Of a DNA stretch of 64,000 nt, positions 62,801-64,000 are shown one piece after another. The stretch is from Stromatinia cepivora. Its lineage: Eukaryota; Ascomycota; Leotiomycetes; Helotiales; Sclerotiniaceae. The translations under genes and the position numbers were made by a program. Below the pieces are notes generated by a model that was not told where the DNA came from, did not search any database, and saw only the letters and a list, made by a program, of their open reading frames with translations. The DNA lies in NCBI GenBank assembly GCA_014898415.1, contig RCTD01000002.1, forward strand, positions 1,674,001 to 1,738,000. Direction: 5' to 3'. The first letter of the stretch is position 1, and each line of letters opens with the position of its first letter.

Positions 62801-64000
62801 GGTTTTAGCAGTGTTCGTACATTCTTCATGGTCTTCTCAAGGAATTCGGTCGCATGAAGAACATTTGATGCAACGATGACATCGAAAGAATGGGCTTCGT
62901 ACCCCTGTTCCAAGGGATCTTTCTCGCAGTTGAGTAGACTAAACGTCATGCAGCTTGCATACTCGCTGAAAACCTCTCTAGCCTTCATGAAAAAGCCAGT
63001 TGAAATATCCGTGAATGTATAATGAGCAAATGCGTCTCCAATTCCAGTAAATATCCCTTTGGTGGCACCTCCAGTTCCTGCTCCGATTTCCAAGACGCGC
63101 ATTCTCGGGTAGCGATGCCCGATCTTTTTCATCGCTGTTGTGACGAATTTGTTTGATGTGGCCATTCCAATACCTTCAGTGTATAGTCTGTCCAGTAGTC
63201 CGTTTGGTAACATATGTTCCAGCATCGTCGTTGTACCGCGTACAACATCAGGGAGATTATTACCTACCGCTTGCATCAATTCGAGATCAACACATCCTGG
63301 ATACTTGGCAGCCAAGGTAATCAGTTCTTGAAGATCATCGTTGTCCCACCCTGGCTTTATGGAAGGGTGTGTTCCCTTGGAAACAAGATCTGTGACGTGG
63401 TTGATCCAGTTGAACAAAGGACGGTGGTGGTCTGGAACTTCTTCGGGCTTGATCTCGGATTTTAGATGACGCATATAGGCATAAGAGAGTCTTTCGCCCA
63501 AATCTATCAAGTAAAGTGCTTTTGGATCATCCTCTTCGATATCGGCTTCGGAAATGATGCCTCCTGAAACATCGGCCACCCATTTCGTTTCCAGATATAA
63601 TTGACGATCTTGAGAGGGCTTTGCTGCTGTAAATGATTGCATCTGCAATCCTTCGATTTGAATCTCAATTTCGTTGGACACTGGATCAAACACATCAACA
63701 TCGCCAACAAAAGTAGCTGCGTCGTTGGCAGTGGTGGGTGTAACTTCGGTGATATATCCGTCCATTCCGGCCAAGGATGTCTCTTTCTTAAATGCTGCTT
63801 CGCAAAGGGCGATGTTGAAGCTCATCTTAGCAATTCGTCTTGGCAAATGTGGTGTCCAACAGCGCTCATCACCAGGACTTGCAAATGCTGCCACTGTTGC
63901 GTGCAAAGTCATATCCAAAAATGCCGGATGCACCAATAATCCAGTATCAGATAGACATCGTCTACCTTCAAGCGAGGAAATATGCATCCTGCGCTGACCC
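59832..64000 (-). CDS. Highly reducing type I polyketide synthase, 3' part (DH-MT-psiER-KR-ACP)
   Basis: Joined exons: 64,000-60,956, 60,883-60,532, 60,476-59,832 (TAG). About 1,346 residues are visible; the frame stays open past base 64,000. Residue numbers below count from the Met at 63,987. The end of the dehydratase is marked by 'HPAFLDMTLHA' (catalytic Asp 25). C-methyltransferase: 'VLEIGAGTGGATKGIF' at 298-313 and 'FDVIVASNVLHAT' at 368-380. About 500-650 is the structural KR half ('SVLWVTTGCQADEP'). About 700-900 looks like a collapsed enoylreductase: 'VVLHEPSSALRQAAESIARA' stands where the glycine-rich NADPH loop should be. KR: 'GLTGDLG' at 985-991, and 'LFSSLAAV' and 'NYAAANM' keep Ser and Tyr. 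ACP: 'LGIDSLIAVEIRSWF' with the phosphopantetheine Ser (codon near 59,967). The protein ends 30-40 residues after this. The best resemblance is to the PKS half of fungal PKS-NRPS hybrids. It probably makes a methylated, partly reduced chain and would need a trans-acting enoylreductase for full reduction. No RIP damage. Confidence 0.93.
60477..60531 (-). other. PKS intron, 55 bp
   Basis: Donor GTGTGT at 60,531, acceptor TTTACAG ending at 60,477, branch-like CTAAC at 60,490-60,486. Splicing restores 'GQSNYAAANMYMASLAEQRR', the usual KR active-site Tyr segment. The donor is less standard than that of the other intron. Confidence 0.88.
60884..60955 (-). other. PKS intron, 72 bp
   Basis: Donor GTAAGT at 60,955, acceptor ACCAAGCAG ending at 60,884, with a CTGAT branch-like word about 10 bases before. 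Removing it joins CG to A, giving Arg, and reads 'IIVGSRSVKSGTPWQQELER', continuous through the KR. Confidence 0.9.

Noticed and set aside
61834..63997. Several open frames on the + strand opposite the PKS.
   Set aside because: They are antisense shadows of a well-supported coding exon with recognisable domains.

Overview
The window looks like a chromosome segment of a filamentous ascomycete. About 59.6 kb is extremely AT-rich, gene-free and built of retrotransposons and DNA transposons. The last 4.4 kb has ordinary base composition and holds the 3' end of an intact polyketide synthase gene with two short fungal introns. The transposons are shot through with C-to-T and G-to-A changes that turn nearly every reading frame into stops. 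That is the signature of repeat-induced point mutation (RIP). A lineage cannot be fixed from sequence alone; RIP-driven AT-rich blocks of this kind are known from several ascomycete classes.

Layout. 1-1,292: anonymous AT-rich DNA. 1,293-18,929: a rearranged Ty3/gypsy element (called G0 here, net + strand) whose middle is inverted; it carries two full-length Ty1/copia elements (copia A 4,013-9,479 and copia B 13,276-18,752, both - strand). 18,930-22,242: an internally deleted second copia family (+ strand) followed by an LTR and by the tail of a third element. 22,586-22,950: a GC-richer solo LTR-like island. 24,101-56,288: one gypsy element (G1, - strand, same family as G0) bounded by the 5-bp duplication ACCAT and swollen to 32 kb by nested insertions. 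These are a Fot1/pogo-type DNA transposon in its left LTR, a solo LTR, and a second gypsy copy (G2, 27,498-50,544, duplication GGAAA). G2 in turn holds copia C (30,117-35,906, +) and copia D (38,641-49,164, -). Copia C carries one solo LTR. Copia D carries another solo LTR, a 2.2-kb pogo-like transposon and a 2.5-kb non-autonomous LTR element full of minisatellites. 56,289-57,960: pol remnant of a third copia family (-), next to a 180-bp perfect ATT microsatellite. 58,508-58,715: another solo LTR. 59,600-64,000: normal-GC DNA with the polyketide synthase on the - strand.

The nesting was worked out by eye from LTR ends (TG...CA), equal LTR lengths (282 bp gypsy, 166-167 bp copia, 193 bp and 292 bp for two other families) and target-site duplications on both sides of most elements. 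The layers give a relative chronology: gypsy G1, then gypsy G2 into it, then copia C and D into G2, then solo LTRs, pogo-like element and minisatellite element into the copias. No element keeps an intact gene, so none could act autonomously.

The only apparently functional gene is the polyketide synthase. Its visible part runs from the end of the dehydratase domain through C-methyltransferase, a degenerate enoylreductase-like region, ketoreductase and acyl carrier protein, then stops. The sequence resembles the PKS half of fungal PKS-NRPS hybrids, but no NRPS module follows. The 5' part of the gene lies beyond base 64,000.
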